53,419 nt of DNA. Origin: Burkholderiales bacterium. GTDB taxonomy: Bacteria > Pseudomonadota > Gammaproteobacteria > Burkholderiales > Usitatibacteraceae. Position numbers and translations under genes: made by a program. The stretch is taken from contig JANYBL010000062.1 of the NCBI GenBank assembly GCA_025360815.1, positions 1 to 53,419 of the forward strand, read 5' to 3'. Numbering within the stretch: the first letter of the stretch is position 1; each line of letters opens with the position of its first letter. This document shows, one piece after another, positions 1 through 8,369 of the stretch. The notes below the pieces were generated by a model. It saw nothing but the letters and a program-made list of their open reading frames with translations, did not search any database and was not told where the DNA came from.

Positions 1-2
1 GG

Positions 3-449
3 CTGTTTCTGGCCGCGATCAAGGATTTATACACATGCGAGATCGTTGGTTGGGCAATGGATAAGCAGATGACCAAGCAGTTGGTCATCGACGCATTAAG
101 AGCGGCATATTGGCGCAAGAAGCCGAAGGCGGGATGGATGCATCACTCGGATCGCGGCAGCCCGTATTGCAGCTAGGCTTACCGCGCATGGCAGGTTAGC
201 GACGGTATGCAGGCATCGATGAGTCGCCGTGGTAATTGTGGGGGCGGGGAGCGGGGAGCGCGAAGCCTGCTCTTGGGGCATAACGCGCCGATGGAAAGTT
301 TCTTTGGCACATTGAAAACCGAGCGCTTGCCTCGTTACCGCCTTGCGACACGCGAAGGCGCAAGGCGGGTGGTGTTTGAAGATCGTGAAGTCTTTTATAA
401 CCGCATCAGGCGTCACGACAAGATCGGCAATCAGTCACCCGCTGATTAG
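3..449 (+). pseudogene. IS3-family transposase (OrfB, DDE integrase core), decayed and cut by the window edge
   Basis: Frame 3 encodes the C-terminal half of an IS3-type OrfB transposase. It shows HHSDRGSPYCS at 140-173, containing the second catalytic Asp, and NAPMESFFGTLKTE near 283-324, carrying the catalytic Glu. The tail FYNRIRRHDKIGNQSPAD matches the usual end of the family. Two defects are visible. An in-frame TAG at 174-176 follows the YCS motif. About 12 extra codons, GC-rich and containing GCGGGGA-like repeats, sit between GNC and NAPME at 240-282, where intact members have only two residues. The N-terminal part lies outside the window. It cannot make full-length transposase, and no terminal inverted repeat could be assigned. 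Confidence 0.85.
240..282 (+). repeat. GC-rich in-frame insertion in the transposase remnant
   Basis: About 42 nt stand where the IS3 consensus needs about 6. The first half contains GCGGGGA twice in tandem followed by GCGCGA. The net gain of 36 nt preserves the frame. The origin is unknown; slippage or an older insertion are both possible. Confidence 0.55.
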
Positions 450-633
450 GCAAAACCGTTCAACGAATCAGAGAGGCAATTGGCTGCATCATGCATTAAC
501 TTGCCCGTCCACTGAATTGGATCTCGCTCAGGCGAAGCGCCAATTGGATATCGGATGGTTAACAAATGATCAGAGCTTGCCCACACTCATAGACTAAAGT
601 GAGCTAGCTGAAAAATTGTGGCCAACAACAACC

Positions 634-1917
634 CTAAAGCAACAATCCCTGCTTGGCGGGCAATTCAATCCGCACCACCTTTACCATTTTGTCTTGCACC
701 TGCACGACTTCGATTTCGTAGTTGCTGAGCGTCACCGTGACGCCCGGTTCGGGAATATCTTCAATAAATTCGATCAATAAGCCGTTCATGGTTTTGGGGC
801 CGTCGAGCGGGAAATTGAAGCCGAGCTTTCGGTTCAGCACACGCAGCGGGCATGAGCCTTCGATCATCACGCTGCCATCGTCTTGCTTGCGGTAGAAGCC
901 GACGTTCATCGGCGATTGACTGGTGAATTCACCAACGATTTCTTCCAAAATATCTTGTAGCGTGACCAAACCTTGGATGTCGCCGTATTCATCAACAACC
1001 AGCGCCATACGCCGCTGTTGCTCTTGAAAATGCGTGAGCTGTTGCAGCAGCGGCGTGCCTTCGGGAATGAAATAAGGCTCCCGCATGATTTCGCGAAGGG
1101 TCTCGTGTTCGAGCGGTTCATGGCGCGATGCATTAAGCACTTTTCGCACATGCACGAGACCAATCACGTTGGATAAATCATCCTCATAAACGACGATCCG
1201 CGTATGGTGGGATGTCGATAACGAGGCGCGAATATCTTCAATTTTATCGTTAATATCGACACCCTCAATCAGCGCACGCGGCGTCATGGTGTCATCGACA
1301 GTCATGTTTTCAAGGTCAAACAAATTCATCAAAATATTTTGATGTTTTTTAGGAATAAATTGCCCGCCTTCGAGCACCAGTGTGCGCAGCTCTTCCATCG
1401 ACAATTGCTGCGCCCCTTCACTGGCAGCCTTGATTCTGAGTATTTTCAAAATGCCGCGCACGATTACGTTGATGATGAACATGACGGGCTTGGTTACGGT
1501 AACGAGCGGGGTTAATACATAGCTCGCCATAAGCGCGATTTTTTCACTGAACCGCGCGCCGATCACCTTGGGCAATATCTCGGCAAAAATCAAAATACAG
1601 AAGGAGGCAGCACCGGTGGCAATGGCAAGCACATATTCACCGCCGCCAAACAAGCGCCGACAAATTTCAGCCACCAAAATCGTGGTGGCTGCATTGATCA
1701 CCGTATTTCCCGCGAGGATGAACGAGAGCATCTCATCAACCTTGGCGAGCAGCGCACCGGCAAGCTTCGCGCCGCGACTACCCTGTTTGATCAGATGCCG
1801 CAGCCGATAGCGATTCAGCGCCATCATGCAGGTTTCCGACATTGAGAAAAAACCAGATGACATCAGCAATACCGCGAGTGCGGCAAACAGCCATTGAAGC
1901 GAAATATCGTCGGTCAT
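634..1917 (-). CDS. CNNM/HlyC-CorC family transporter-like protein with CBS pair
   Basis: This is a 427-residue inner-membrane protein of the CNNM (DUF21) family, members of which are linked to Mg2+/Co2+ or Na+ efflux and to metal resistance. Residues 1-180 hold several hydrophobic segments and the DUF21-type start MSSGFFSMSETCMMALNRYR. A cytosolic CBS-pair region follows at about 200-330, with MTPRALIEGVDI and the typical LVVDEYGDIQGLVTLQDILE. A CorC_HlyC (transporter-associated) domain covers about 345-420. The length matches E. coli YfjD-type proteins. The next gene upstream on the same strand, a CcsA-like protein, is 127 nt away. The transported ion is not determined by the sequence. Confidence 0.9.
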   Translation of the reverse strand: MTDDISLQWLFAALAVLLMSSGFFSMSETCMMALNRYRLRHLIKQGSRGAKLAGALLAKVDEMLSFILAGNTVINAATTILVAEICRRLFGGGEYVLAIATGAASFCILIFAEILPKVIGARFSEKIALMASYVLTPLVTVTKPVMFIINVIVRGILKILRIKAASEGAQQLSMEELRTLVLEGGQFIPKKHQNILMNLFDLENMTVDDTMTPRALIEGVDINDKIEDIRASLSTSHHTRIVVYEDDLSNVIGLVHVRKVLNASRHEPLEHETLREIMREPYFIPEGTPLLQQLTHFQEQQRRMALVVDEYGDIQGLVTLQDILEEIVGEFTSQSPMNVGFYRKQDDGSVMIEGSCPLRVLNRKLGFNFPLDGPKTMNGLLIEFIEDIPEPGVTVTLSNYEIEVVQVQDKMVKVVRIELPAKQGLLL

Positions 1918-2044
1918 GTTTAATTATTGTATTGAAAAAAACCGAAACACCAGCACTGGCGGGGCTTCCCGAGCAAAAATGGCTCAAAACGCACTGCTAT
2001 CCTTATTTTCTTGTTGTTTCCTCGATAGGCAGGCATGACAAAAA

Positions 2045-2914
2045 TCAAACGCGCTTTAAAATAATTTCGAGCACAAATTTGCTGCCAACATAGGACAGCA
2101 GCAGCATGACAAAGCCTATCAGCGTCCAGCGAACCGCGACGCTACCGCGCCAACCGAGCTTCCAATGGCCTAGCAACAAGCTACCGAAAATAAACCACGA
2201 CATCATCGCAAATACGGTTTTATGGGTGACCTCAAAGGCTTTGCCAAACAACGCTTCTGAAAAAAATATGCCGCTAATCACGGTGACAGTCAGCAACAAA
2301 AATGCCACCCCCATTAGCTTGAACAACAGCTTTTCAATGAGCAACAGGGGTGGCAAATTTTCGTCGATTTGCTGTATCCGATCGGCATGCAATCGACGAT
2401 CTAAAAATAGCATCAACAGCGCGTGTGAAGCGGCAACCGTGAACAGCGCATAGGCCAAAATTGCCACCACAATGTGCAGCTTCGCCATCCACCCGCCGTA
2501 CATCACCACGCGGTTCGCGGGCAAAATCGTCGGCAACAACGCGGCCACCACGGCAAACGGCGCAAGATAAAGCGCTGCCAAGCGCGTCAACCGTGCATCA
2601 CGACTCATCACCACATAGCTCATGGTGCTGAGGCAGACGATGAGCGAAATCGCGTGAGAAAAACCAATGTTGAAGCCATCCTCGAGCATCATCGCATCGA
2701 GTAGCGAAATCGTGTGGAAAGCAATGGCGAGCCAAAGCAAATTTTTGGGCAATTGCGGCGTGTTGAACGTCACGCTCGGTGCGCCGCGGCTCGTCAATAG
2801 GACCGCCGAATCGCCTACCGAATGCTTGGCTGTGCGCGCCACAATCAGCCAAGCCGACAGCGCAGCGAGAAGATAAAGGGCAGCAGTGGTAAAATTGAGG
2901 ATTGTTAGCAGCAT
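2045..2914 (-). CDS. CcsA/YpjD-type cytochrome c assembly-like membrane protein
   Basis: The 289-residue polytopic membrane protein has about eight hydrophobic segments and matches the cytochrome c assembly (CcsA/CcmC-like) family as represented by E. coli YpjD. Visible family traits are the GGWMAKLHIVVAILAYALF segment with a conserved His near residue 146, and a late HKTVFAMMSWFIFGSLLLG segment with a second conserved His. Such residues bind haem in CcsA proteins. It lies divergent from ffh, a frequent arrangement of ypjD next to ffh in proteobacteria. The start ATG is followed at once by a hydrophobic segment. The precise role of YpjD proteins is not established, so haem handling is inference from the family. 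Confidence 0.85.
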   Translation of the reverse strand: MLLTILNFTTAALYLLAALSAWLIVARTAKHSVGDSAVLLTSRGAPSVTFNTPQLPKNLLWLAIAFHTISLLDAMMLEDGFNIGFSHAISLIVCLSTMSYVVMSRDARLTRLAALYLAPFAVVAALLPTILPANRVVMYGGWMAKLHIVVAILAYALFTVAASHALLMLFLDRRLHADRIQQIDENLPPLLLIEKLLFKLMGVAFLLLTVTVISGIFFSEALFGKAFEVTHKTVFAMMSWFIFGSLLLGHWKLGWRGSVAVRWTLIGFVMLLLSYVGSKFVLEIILKRV

Positions 2915-2947
2915 GGCAACAATATAACGATCATTATTTTTTGTTTT

Positions 2948-2967
2948 GAATATTCTGATGAATATTC
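2948..2967. promoter_or_regulatory. Twin GAATATTC palindromes between the CcsA-like gene and ffh
   Basis: The 8-bp palindrome GAATATTC occurs twice, at 2948-2955 and 2960-2967, separated by TGAT. It lies in the AT-rich 125-nt space shared by two divergent genes, so it may overlap promoters of either. No regulator is identified. Confidence 0.4.
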
Positions 2968-3039
2968 AATTTATGTTCCAACGAATTTTACACCATCCCG
3001 CTTGGCAAGCCCTGCTTCGGCGGCAACTGAAAGCAATAC

Positions 3040-4425
3040 ATGCTCGACAATCTTACCAACCGCCTTGCTGGCATTGTCAAACAACTTCGCGGCCAAGCAA
3101 GGTTAACTGAGGAAAACATCGCTGATGCACTGCGCGAAGTCCGCATGGCCCTGCTGGAGGCCGATGTTGGCTTGGCGGTCGTTAAGGATTTCATCGCGAA
3201 AGTGAAAGAAAAATCGCTGGGCGCTGAGGTACTACAAAGTCTCACGCCTGGGCAGGCACTGATTGGCATTGTGAATGCCGAGCTGATTGCGTTGATGGGT
3301 GGCACTGATTCCGCCAATGCGGGCGCCGCGCCACAACTTAACGCCTTGCCGATTAACCTTGCCACCACCCCGCCGGCGATTATTTTGATGGCCGGTTTGC
3401 AGGGGGCGGGTAAAACCACGAGCGCCGGCAAGTTAGCCAAGCTTCTCAAAGAGCGCCACAAGAAGAAGGTGTTGCTGGTGTCGGGCGACGTCTATCGCCC
3501 GGCCGCGATTGAGCAATTGCGCACCTTGGCAAAGCAAATCGGTGTGGATTTTTTTGAGAGCGATGTTACCCAAAAGCCGGTTGCTATCGCGTTAGCCGCA
3601 AAGGGCTATGCCAAAATTCACTTCCATGATGTGCTGATTGTCGATTCCGCGGGCCGGTTGGCCATTGATGAAGCGATGATGACGGAGATCAAAGCCATCC
3701 ACGCGGCGATGTCACCGATTGAAACACTATTCACAGTGGATGCCATGCAGGGGCAGGATGCGGTGAATGTGGCCAAAGCGTTTAATGAAGCGCTGCCACT
3801 GACCGGCGTGATCCTGACCAAGTTGGATGGCGATTCCCGCGGCGGTGCCGCGCTGTCGGTGCGCCACGTCACCGGCAAGCCCATTAAATTTGTCGGCGTA
3901 TCGGAAAAAATGGATGGCATTGAGCCGTTCTACGCCGACCGCATGGCCTCGCGCATCTTGGGCATGGGCGATGTGTTATCCCTGATCGAGGACGCGCATA
4001 AAAACGTCGATATGGCCGAAGCTGCAAAGCTTGCCGAGAAATTCAAAAAAGGCAAAGGTTTTGATTTTGACGATTTTAAATTGCAGCTCGTACAAATGCG
4101 CAAAATGGGCGGTATCTCTGCGTTGATGGATAAACTGCCCGCACAGCTGAGCCAAGCCGCTGCACAGGCACCCGATTTGCAAGAGAAACAAATGCGCCGC
4201 ACCGAGGGGATTATTAACTCGATGACCGCACTGGAACGCCGCAAGCCGGAGCTACTCAAAGCGTCGCGTAAACGCCGCATCGCCGCTGGTGCTGGGGTGC
4301 AGGTGCAGGAAGTGAACCAGCTGATCAAACAGTTTGAGCAAATGCAAAAAATGATGAAGATGATGAAAGGCGGCGGGATGGCCAAAATGATGCGCGGCAT
4401 GAAGGGAATGTTGCCGGGGATGTAG
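3040..4425 (+). CDS. ffh: Signal recognition particle protein Ffh
   Basis: Ffh is the GTPase that, with 4.5S RNA, binds signal sequences emerging from ribosomes and delivers them to FtsY at the membrane. The 461 residues show the N domain (1-90), the G domain with P-loop GLQGAGKTTSAGK near 110, G3 motif DSAGRL near 205 and TKLDGDSRGGAAL near 260, and the Met-rich M domain ending in MMKMMKGGGMAKMMRGMKGM. The usual G3 sequence is DTAGR; the Thr-to-Ser change is conservative. The ATG start gives the expected MLDNLTNRLAGIVKQLRG, although the ribosome-binding site (GAAAG) is weak. The length is normal for the family. Confidence 0.97.
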   Translation: MLDNLTNRLAGIVKQLRGQARLTEENIADALREVRMALLEADVGLAVVKDFIAKVKEKSLGAEVLQSLTPGQALIGIVNAELIALMGGTDSANAGAAPQLNALPINLATTPPAIILMAGLQGAGKTTSAGKLAKLLKERHKKKVLLVSGDVYRPAAIEQLRTLAKQIGVDFFESDVTQKPVAIALAAKGYAKIHFHDVLIVDSAGRLAIDEAMMTEIKAIHAAMSPIETLFTVDAMQGQDAVNVAKAFNEALPLTGVILTKLDGDSRGGAALSVRHVTGKPIKFVGVSEKMDGIEPFYADRMASRILGMGDVLSLIEDAHKNVDMAEAAKLAEKFKKGKGFDFDDFKLQLVQMRKMGGISALMDKLPAQLSQAAAQAPDLQEKQMRRTEGIINSMTALERRKPELLKASRKRRIAAGAGVQVQEVNQLIKQFEQMQKMMKMMKGGGMAKMMRGMKGMLPGM

Positions 4426-4479
4426 CGGCACTTCCTGAATCACCTTCTGTCCTCACGTACTTTTTTTGTTCCCTGCCGA

Positions 4480-5778
4480 TTGCGACCATTGAATAAATTC
4501 CCCACCGCTACCGAAGCCCGCCAACAAATCGACGCGGGTACGCTTACCTGCGAAGCTTTATTGCAACAGTGTTTGATGCGAATTGACGCGCGCGATCGTA
4601 GCGTAGATGCATGGCAACTGGTTGGGCGTGAGGCCGCAAAAGCCAGCGTCGCGACCCTAAACCGAGCGACCTCAAAGGGATTGCTGCACGGTATTCCTAT
4701 CGGCGTGAAGGATAATATAGACGTCGCCGGGATGCCGACCCGAAACGGCTCGATGATATTTGCCGATGCCCACAAAGCCAGTATGGACGCGGCTTGTGTG
4801 GGCATGGCCCGGTTGGCAGGCGCGGTGGTGGTCGGCAAAACGGTCGCCACCGAACTCGCCGGATTCACGCCGGGCCGCACCAAAAATCCCGTTAACCTCG
4901 CTCACACACCCGGCGGCTCGTCGAGCGGTTCGGCCGCTGCGGTGGCGGACGGCCATGTACCGCTGGCGCTGGGCACCCAAACCTCGGGATCGGTGATTCG
5001 CCCCGCGTCGTTTTGCGGGGTATTTGGTTTTAAACCGAGCTTTGGCTTGGTGCCGCGAACCGGCGTGAAGTTACAATCCGATACGCTCGATACCATCGGT
5101 GTTTTTGCGCGATCTGCGGATGATTGCGCGCTCTGGTACGCCGCGATGACTGGCTCAAAAGCCGCGCCCCGCCTAGAGTTTGGCCGATCACCGCGAATCA
5201 ATATTATCACCAATTTGCTAGACCGGGCCGAGATGGAAATGAGCGTTTGCCTGGCCGAAGCCAGCGATATTTTGTCGCAGGGCGGGGTAAAAATGCGAGA
5301 GGTAAAATTGCCGGCGATTTTTGATGATGCCGAACAGGATCACCGCAGTATTCAGCTTGCTGAAATGGCGAAACACTATGAATGGGAACACAGCGAGCAT
5401 CGTGATTTACTCAGTCCGCAGTTAGCAGCCGCGCTAGACGAGGGCAAAAAAATCACCAAGGCCGCGTATCAACAAGCGATGAAGCGTTGCGACATCATGC
5501 GCAAACAAGCCGATAATTTATTCGGCGATTGCGATGCGTGGCTGATGCCGTCCGCGATCGGCGCGGCGCCCAAGGGGCTGGAGTCGACCGGCGATCCGCT
5601 TTTTAACCGTCTGGCCACGCTGCTGCACCAACCCGCCATCAATGTGCCGCATTACAAAACCAAGTCTGGTTTGCCGCTCGGGTTGCAGCTCGTCGGCATT
5701 CGGCATCAGGATGAAAAGTTGTTGGGCGTCGCCAAGCAAATGCATGCGCTATTGCAGGCGCACGAGGATGTTTACTAA
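4480..5778 (+). CDS. Amidase signature family enzyme
   Basis: This cytosolic enzyme of the amidase signature family hydrolyses or transfers amide groups. The Ser-cisSer-Lys triad is visible: Lys in GIPIGVKDNIDVAG near residue 75, and the glycine/serine-rich GGSSSGSAAAVA with TQTSGSVIRP at 145-175. It has 432 residues. It is probably not GatA: no gatB or gatC is near, and the C-terminal half is divergent. The reading frame has no ATG at its beginning; TTG at 4480 is the likeliest start and gives MRPLNKFPTATEARQQIDAG, with TTG at 4489 as the alternative. It follows ffh by about 55 nt and may be co-transcribed. The substrate is unknown. Confidence 0.85.
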   Translation: MRPLNKFPTATEARQQIDAGTLTCEALLQQCLMRIDARDRSVDAWQLVGREAAKASVATLNRATSKGLLHGIPIGVKDNIDVAGMPTRNGSMIFADAHKASMDAACVGMARLAGAVVVGKTVATELAGFTPGRTKNPVNLAHTPGGSSSGSAAAVADGHVPLALGTQTSGSVIRPASFCGVFGFKPSFGLVPRTGVKLQSDTLDTIGVFARSADDCALWYAAMTGSKAAPRLEFGRSPRINIITNLLDRAEMEMSVCLAEASDILSQGGVKMREVKLPAIFDDAEQDHRSIQLAEMAKHYEWEHSEHRDLLSPQLAAALDEGKKITKAAYQQAMKRCDIMRKQADNLFGDCDAWLMPSAIGAAPKGLESTGDPLFNRLATLLHQPAINVPHYKTKSGLPLGLQLVGIRHQDEKLLGVAKQMHALLQAHEDVY

Positions 5779-5846
5779 AATTAGGCGTTTGGCATGCGAA
5801 AAGCGTGTTGGCGATACGGCTTGCGCCATGTCTGTTGCGATGAATA

Positions 5847-5875
5847 TTGCCTTATGCTGCTGTTTTTGTTATAGT
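5847..5875 (+). promoter_or_regulatory. Candidate sigma-70 promoter of the rpsP operon
   Basis: TTGCCT (5847-5852) and TATAGT (5870-5875) are separated by 17 bp. This fits a sigma-70 promoter about 110 nt upstream of the rpsP start, leaving a leader that contains two hairpins. Transcription has not been shown. Confidence 0.5.
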
Positions 5876-5906
5876 TTGCGGCTTCGCAGTCGCTTGGTGA
5901 AGAAAA

Positions 5907-5950
5907 GTTACCCGTTCACAACGGGCTCGTTATCCGTTCTCAACGGATTG
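5907..5950 (+). repeat. Tandem imperfect 22-nt hairpin repeat in the rpsP leader
   Basis: Two consecutive 22-nt units begin with GTTA at 5907 and 5929. Each folds: CCCGTT-CAC-AACGGG (5911-5925) and TCCGTT-CTC-AACGGA (5933-5947), with 6-bp stems and 3-nt loops. The changes between units are compensatory at the base of the stem (C-G versus T-A), which argues that pairing is maintained. They lie 40 nt before the rpsP start codon. Confidence 0.65.
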
Positions 5951-5988
5951 TCTTATCCCACAGTTAGCAAAATTTAAAGGATTTATTC

Positions 5989-6267
5989 ATGGTCGTTATC
6001 AGACTCGCACGTGGCGGAGCCCGTGGTCGTCCCTTTTACAACATCGTTGTTGCTGATTCACGCAACCCTCGCGATGGCCGTTTTATCGAGCGTTTGGGCT
6101 TTTATAACCCAGTCGCGTCTGGTAACGACGAGCCTTTCCGTATGGCTAACGATCGCCTTAAATACTGGCAAGACAAAGGCGCACAGCCCTCTGACGCGGT
6201 ATTGAAACTCATCAAGCGTGCTCGTAAAGCCGCTTCGCCAGTAGCTGCAGCCGTTGTTGCAAAATAA
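5989..6267 (+). CDS. rpsP: 30S ribosomal protein S16
   Basis: S16 is a small-subunit protein that binds 16S rRNA early in assembly. The 92 residues begin [20 protein letters not shown] and contain [18 protein letters not shown], both hallmarks of S16. The ribosome-binding site AAAGGA lies about 8 nt before the ATG. It is the first gene of the conserved operon rpsP-rimM-trmD-rplS, whose products serve the ribosome and tRNA modification. The leader carries a double hairpin that may control the operon. Confidence 0.98.
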   Translation: MVVIRLARGGARGRPFYNIVVADSRNPRDGRFIERLGFYNPVASGNDEPFRMANDRLKYWQDKGAQPSDAVLKLIKRARKAASPVAAAVVAK

Positions 6268-6820
6268 AGGATTAATACAGCTTGATCCAAAAGATGTTGT
6301 TGTCATGGGGCGCGTCGCTGCGCCGTTTGGCATCAAAGGTTGGGTCAAGCTACTAACCTTTACGGAATCGCCTGATAGTCTAGATGCTTACGCAACCTGG
6401 CTCGTCGCTTCGGCTAAAGGGTCAAAAGCAGGTTGGGAAGAAGTCGAGCTTGAGGATTTTGCGGTGAATGTAAAAGCGGTCGTCGCCAAATTTAAAGGTT
6501 GTAACGATCGAACTGCCGCCGAAAAATTTGCCAAACGTGATGTGGCCATTCCTCGTGAATCGTTGGGAGATGCGCCTGAAGGTGAAGTTTATTGGCTTGA
6601 TTTGATTGGTTCGGAGGTTGTTAATCCTGCGGGCGAAAAGTTTGGCATCGTTGATACTTTGATGCAAACCGGTGCGAATGATGTGCTTGTAGTAAAAAAT
6701 GTTGTTGGCGACATCAGCGAAGAGATTTTGATCCCGTTTGTAGACGACGTGATTGTGAAAGTTGATCGGCTCGCGAAAACTGTGACCGTGGAGTGGGAAA
6801 AATCATGGGGTAAAGATTAA
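6254..6820 (+). CDS. rimM: Ribosome maturation factor RimM
   Basis: RimM helps assemble the 30S head around S19 and is needed for efficient 16S rRNA processing. The 188 residues contain the N-terminal RimM domain with [20 protein letters not shown] and a C-terminal PRC-barrel beginning [14 protein letters not shown] near residue 105, with GANDVLVV inside. The start is uncertain. TTG at 6254 overlaps the end of rpsP and gives a short leader like that of E. coli RimM, whereas the first ATG (6305) would begin exactly at MGRVAAPFG. An AAAGGA motif at 6266-6270 precedes neither perfectly. It is the second gene of the operon. Confidence 0.95.
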   Translation: MLQNKGLIQLDPKDVVVMGRVAAPFGIKGWVKLLTFTESPDSLDAYATWLVASAKGSKAGWEEVELEDFAVNVKAVVAKFKGCNDRTAAEKFAKRDVAIPRESLGDAPEGEVYWLDLIGSEVVNPAGEKFGIVDTLMQTGANDVLVVKNVVGDISEEILIPFVDDVIVKVDRLAKTVTVEWEKSWGKD

Positions 6821-6861
6821 GCCTCAAGATTAGACGCAAAGGTTAAAAAGGAAATATTGCG

Positions 6862-7620
6862 ATGACCAAACAATACGATGTCATCACGCTGTTTCCTGAA
6901 ATGTTCGATGCGATTGCCGATTCTGGCATTACCCGTCGGGCGTTGGATGAGAAAGCATGGGCCTTAAAGTGTTGGAACCCGCGCGATTTCACGAGTGATA
7001 AACATCGCACCGTTGATGATCGCCCCTTTGGTGGCGGCCCCGGCATGGTGATGAAAGCAGAACCGTTGAACGCGGCAATTGATGCGGGCATTCAACGACA
7101 AAAAAATGACGGTGTTGATAAGCCGAAAGTGGTTTATTTAACGCCACAAGCAAAGCCAATTACCGACGAAGGCATTCGGCAATTGTGTGAAGAATCAGGA
7201 TTGATTTTTCTTTGTGGCAGGTACGAAGGAATTGATGAGCGGTTGATTCAGAGTCGCGTTGATATTGAAATATCGATTGGTGACTATGTTTTATCCGGTG
7301 GCGAACTAGCCGCGATGGTGTTGATCGACGCGATGGTGCGGTTGCTGCCCGGTGTGTTAAACACAGCCGATTCAGCGACAGAGGATTCGTTCTCACCGAC
7401 GCGCGGCGGTTTGCTCGACCACCCGCACTACACGCGGCCGGAAGTATGGAATGGCTTGGAAGTACCGCAAGAATTAATGAGCGGCAACCATGCAGGAATT
7501 GCCAAGTGGCGTAAGCGCGTAGCGATGGAAAGAACATTGAGCCGTCGGCCGGATTTATTGGAAGCCGCGTTAAAAAATGCAGTATTAGACCAATCAGATT
7601 TAAAAATTTTGAGCGCGTAG
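6862..7620 (+). CDS. trmD: tRNA (guanine-37-N1)-methyltransferase TrmD
   Basis: TrmD methylates G37 next to the anticodon with S-adenosylmethionine and prevents +1 frameshifting. The 252 residues match the SPOUT-class enzyme. [19 protein letters not shown] stands at the N-terminus, followed by [12 protein letters not shown], then [13 protein letters not shown] and [15 protein letters not shown] from the trefoil knot that holds the cofactor, and [10 protein letters not shown] near 190. AAGGA precedes the ATG by about 10 nt. The gap to rimM is 41 nt and to rplS 118 nt, the latter filled by a structured leader. Confidence 0.98.
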   Translation: MTKQYDVITLFPEMFDAIADSGITRRALDEKAWALKCWNPRDFTSDKHRTVDDRPFGGGPGMVMKAEPLNAAIDAGIQRQKNDGVDKPKVVYLTPQAKPITDEGIRQLCEESGLIFLCGRYEGIDERLIQSRVDIEISIGDYVLSGGELAAMVLIDAMVRLLPGVLNTADSATEDSFSPTRGGLLDHPHYTRPEVWNGLEVPQELMSGNHAGIAKWRKRVAMERTLSRRPDLLEAALKNAVLDQSDLKILSA

Positions 7621-7654
7621 AAAAACTCAACGCGCTCAAAACCGTAGCAAAAAA

Positions 7655-7733
7655 GAAGGCGTACATCCCTGAGAGGTCGAAACATGAGGGCGCTGTACGA
7701 AAGGTCGCAAAGACCGTTAATTAACCAAAGGAA
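7655..7733 (+). promoter_or_regulatory. Structured leader RNA in front of rplS
   Basis: The trmD-rplS interval can fold. CGTACA (7660-7665) pairs with TGTACG (7694-7699), and CCCT (7667-7670) pairs with AGGG (7687-7690) inside it. A second hairpin GGTC-GCAAA-GACC spans 7703-7715, just before the AAAGGA ribosome-binding site of rplS. Autoregulatory L19 leaders are known in other phyla; whether this is one is inference. Confidence 0.5.
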
Positions 7734-7738
7734 GCACC

Positions 7739-8122
7739 ATGAATTTAATTGATATTCTGGAACAGGAAGAAATGGCGCGTTTGGCCAAAGTCGTCCCGAT
7801 TTTTTCACCGGGCGATACGGTTATCGTCAACGTAAACGTGATCGAAGGCGAGCGCAAACGCGTTCAGGCGTACGAAGGTGTGGTGATTGCGAAGCGCAAT
7901 CGCGGCCTCAATTCATCGTTTATTGTTCGTAAAATTTCATCGGGCGAAGGCGTGGAGCGTACGTTCCAAACCTACGCACCCACCATTGCGTCAATCGAAG
8001 TGAAGCGCAAGGGTGATGTCCGCCGCGCCAAACTCTACTATCAGCGCAAACGTTCGGGCAAATCGGCACGTATCAAGGAAAAACTCGATTATGTTTCGAC
8101 ACAGAACAAAGGCGACGCGTAA
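7739..8122 (+). CDS. rplS: 50S ribosomal protein L19
   Basis: L19 is a large-subunit protein at the 30S-50S interface. The 127 residues show the family core [34 protein letters not shown] and [14 protein letters not shown], followed by KVSR-like basic sequence [20 protein letters not shown]. The ribosome-binding site AAAGGA precedes the ATG. It ends the rpsP operon and is followed by a strong intrinsic terminator 29 nt after the stop. The length is normal for proteobacterial L19. Confidence 0.98.
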   Translation: MNLIDILEQEEMARLAKVVPIFSPGDTVIVNVNVIEGERKRVQAYEGVVIAKRNRGLNSSFIVRKISSGEGVERTFQTYAPTIASIEVKRKGDVRRAKLYYQRKRSGKSARIKEKLDYVSTQNKGDA

Positions 8123-8150
8123 ATTTTACGTTGCCTTCTGGAAACAAAAA

Positions 8151-8175
8151 AGCCACGATTTTCGTGGCTTTTTTT
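8151..8175 (+). terminator. Rho-independent terminator of the rpsP-rplS operon
   Basis: A perfect 8-bp stem AGCCACGA / TCGTGGCT (8151-8158 and 8162-8169) with a 3-nt loop is followed by a T-run. A-rich sequence precedes it. Confidence 0.92.
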
Positions 8176-8369
8176 CGACAATTTTTTGACTGTTTTTTTG
8201 CTGTCCTTTTACGATATTTGACTATATTTAGCGCGGCTGTATTTCGCGAAACGGGCTCACATTTTAAAAATAAAAAATATAAACGCCAGCACAGGCGGGT
8301 GTTTCAAGGCAAAAAGCTTCCGAACACTGCGCCAAAACTAGGGTTTACTGTGTGATCCAGCTATCAAAT

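Noticed and set aside
5149-5162. CCAAT-type or other promoter motifs inside the amidase
   Set aside because: Internal matches without a following gene start carry no weight.
4480-5778. GatA subunit of the tRNA amidotransferase
   Set aside because: No gatB or gatC nearby, and the C-terminal half is unlike GatA.
8131-8355. Open frame of 74 codons after rplS
   Set aside because: It runs across the terminator hairpin, has poor codon use and no ribosome-binding site.
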